NCBI GenBank assembly: GCA_951799405.1
Contig: OX637339.1
Location: 11,594,001 to 11,658,000 of the forward strand
Source of the DNA: Agapetus fuscipes
Taxonomy: Eukaryota > Arthropoda > Insecta > Trichoptera > Glossosomatidae
Reading direction: 5' to 3'
Length of the DNA stretch: 64,000 nt
This document shows, one piece after another, positions 62,206 to 64,000 of the stretch. Made by a program: the position numbers and the translations under genes. The notes beneath the pieces were generated by a model. The model was given only the letters and a program-made list of their open reading frames with translations. It ran no database searches and was not told where the DNA came from. The number at the start of each line of letters is the position of its first letter. The first letter of the stretch is position 1.

Positions 62206-63480
62206 GACGTCAACCAACCGTGTTAGCAGGAAAAGGGCACACACATTATACATATTGTTAGGGCCTGTACACCTAACTCCAATCACACATAAATCAAAAT
62301 CAAATGCCATTTCTCCCATCAAATGAAAAATTAAGTTGAATATACGTAAATCAGTTGATGTACATCACCTTTCCTGTTTAAATCATATTATTACCCACTT
62401 CCGAGTAATATTTAACCGAGGTCCTTACCAGGATTAAACAATCTAATTTGATGTGTCAATCAAATATTGATTGGAGGTTGGTGCAACAGGCCCTAAAGTT
62501 ATTTGTTGAAAATTACCTTTGACACATACTTAAGTACAAGTGTGACGTTTGTTGAATTAAAAAAAAAACAATGGGTGCTTTTATCTTTGGAACTTAGATT
62601 ATTATGCGTTTATTACTTGCTAGTACATAGAAAGAACAGATTAATACTTCTGCGAATGCTGACATTGCCTTGTCATTAGCAGGTAATGGCTTGAGGACTA
62701 ACTCAGGAATTTAGAATCCATTGTTGTAAGCCACTAACTCGAGATAACAACTCGTTATCAGCAGGGTACAGAGTCTCAGCTATACCTGCCCGGCCTGCCA
62801 TTCATTCATGCTTCTGTTATTTCCATTTGCAAAATACCAATGGCCTATCGAGTCACTTATAGCATTTATATATTTTTAAATTTTATTTATGTAAAAAAAC
62901 TCTCAAAACATAGACAACACTACGCAGCTGACACCCGTGCTACAGTTGATTGGGACATCAACCGCCACCCCACCAACACCCACACCTCTGTGGCACTACA
63001 AGTGTCGTAGACTTCTAGATTGTCCGCACACGATTCTGTAAAATAATATATTTTTACACAAAGAAAAATATAAAACAAGCATGTACAACACGAACTGCAC
63101 TCATGTGTCAATGGTCTTTTGCAACCAAGGGCCTAGGTTCAGAGCCTCTCTCACCACAATTGTCCCGCTTCCATCCATGGTCTCCTTACTCCCAGGACTT
63201 CCGCGTTGTTCTCAAAATTGTGTTCCCCGTATCAAGGGGCGTCCGAGTGGTCTAACACCAGAGGCAGCACCATCAAAGACAGTTCTGATTATCCTGGAGT
63301 CCTCTGCACGTGCTACGTGTCTGGTGCACTGAAGTCTTCTTGATTTCATTACAGACACAATGTTTGACTCTTGAAATATGGACCTCAGCTCCTCGTTGGT
63401 ACGAATGTGCCATCTGTCACCCTCAGGTACTTACATGCTCAAAAATGTGTCGAAGAATTTTGTTTGAGCAATGGAATTAT
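62206..63480. other. No gene seen
   Basis: AT-rich with simple runs. Short frames at 63081-63579 do not resemble known proteins. A tRNA-like scrap ('ggggcgtccgagtggtctaa') lies near 63235. Confidence 0.4.
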
Positions 63481-63487
63481 ATGATCC

Positions 63488-63830
63488 TGTTACGAACTAT
63501 GGATTCGTTGTACGTGATCCTATGCACGCTGATTGGTGTGTATGTGACATCTCTGGTAAAGTATAGAACAATGCTCTAGTCTAGTACTATCCATTATGGA
63601 AGCATCTACCATGTTTTCGAACATGCGAGAATCGTCTCTGCGGCACATATAAATACGAGCAAAGATTCTGCGGGGAGACAGAGTCGCTTAGATCATTGCA
63701 ACTAGAAGATCTGTAAGTAGAGAGAGAAGAGTGAACAGTGCATTGTAACCTATATTGTGAAATAAATTTAAAACGCAATTTAATTGAAAGAAAGGCAATT
63801 AAAAAAAACCCCCAAGTAAATTCATAAAAA
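63488..63830 (+). mobile_element. Probable LTR related to 10828-11193
   Basis: Starts TGTTACGAACTATGG and ends near 'aaattcataaaa', with 'gaaataaatttaaaacgcaa' before the end as in the 10828 copy. It has a TATA-like 'catataaatacgagc' at about 63645. No clear target duplication was found. Confidence 0.55.
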
Positions 63831-64000
63831 TACCTCGAATTTTGTGGGGCAGGAGAGCCATCTTGAACACAAAAGCCTTTTGAGGCTGAAAAAAGCATTG
63901 CTGCCGGAATAAAGCCAATATGTGATACTTAAAATATTTTCTGTGATTTAGGACGGTATTGCCTGGGTATGCAGGTACATAAGAATATGTAGAATCAAAC

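Overview
The window is animal nuclear DNA, almost certainly from an insect or close arthropod. It has spliced genes with GT-AG introns, an invertebrate-type ceramide phosphoethanolamine synthase, Ty1/copia elements primed by a half initiator tRNA, and a dense load of tRNA-derived SINEs, hAT and pogo-like elements, MITEs and CR1/L2-like LINE scraps. The order cannot be fixed from the sequence alone. No prokaryotic operon, CRISPR array or intact virus is visible.

Layout. 1-4000: repeats and a 2.06 kb deleted copia element (1516-3571). 4200-4927 (+): a two-exon gene for an 88-residue secreted six-cysteine peptide. 5000-9500: mostly unannotated or repetitive. 9510-37492 (-): a complete 14-exon, 698-codon DHX35-type DEAH-box helicase gene. 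Its phases join exactly, and it is interrupted by transposons. Its roughly 15.8 kb intron 2 carries an intronless CPES gene (32390-33511, same strand). 39048-42843: a young copia element with identical LTRs but no reverse-transcriptase core. 43-50 kb: nested hAT, TIR and SINE insertions. 51440-55948 (-): a five-exon MSANTD3-like Myb/SANT protein gene (255 residues). 56-64 kb: repeats, a CR1/L2-like LINE remnant, a small hAT element and a partial LTR.

The most unusual pattern is tandem duplication anchored on exon ends. DHX35 exon 2 is followed by eight 27-bp in-frame copies of its own end, several carrying a GT or GC donor. MSANTD3-like exon 3 is followed by five 146-bp copies that each keep a GT donor. 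The exon-1 end and the last-exon end of the same gene also have tandem copies beside them. A second theme is several cut-down DNA transposons that keep short self-complementary motifs repeated near their ends.

The helicase is expected to act in the nucleus on RNA or the spliceosome, CPES in Golgi or secretory-pathway membranes, and the Myb/SANT protein on DNA. Nothing shows that they work in one pathway; their neighbourhood looks incidental.
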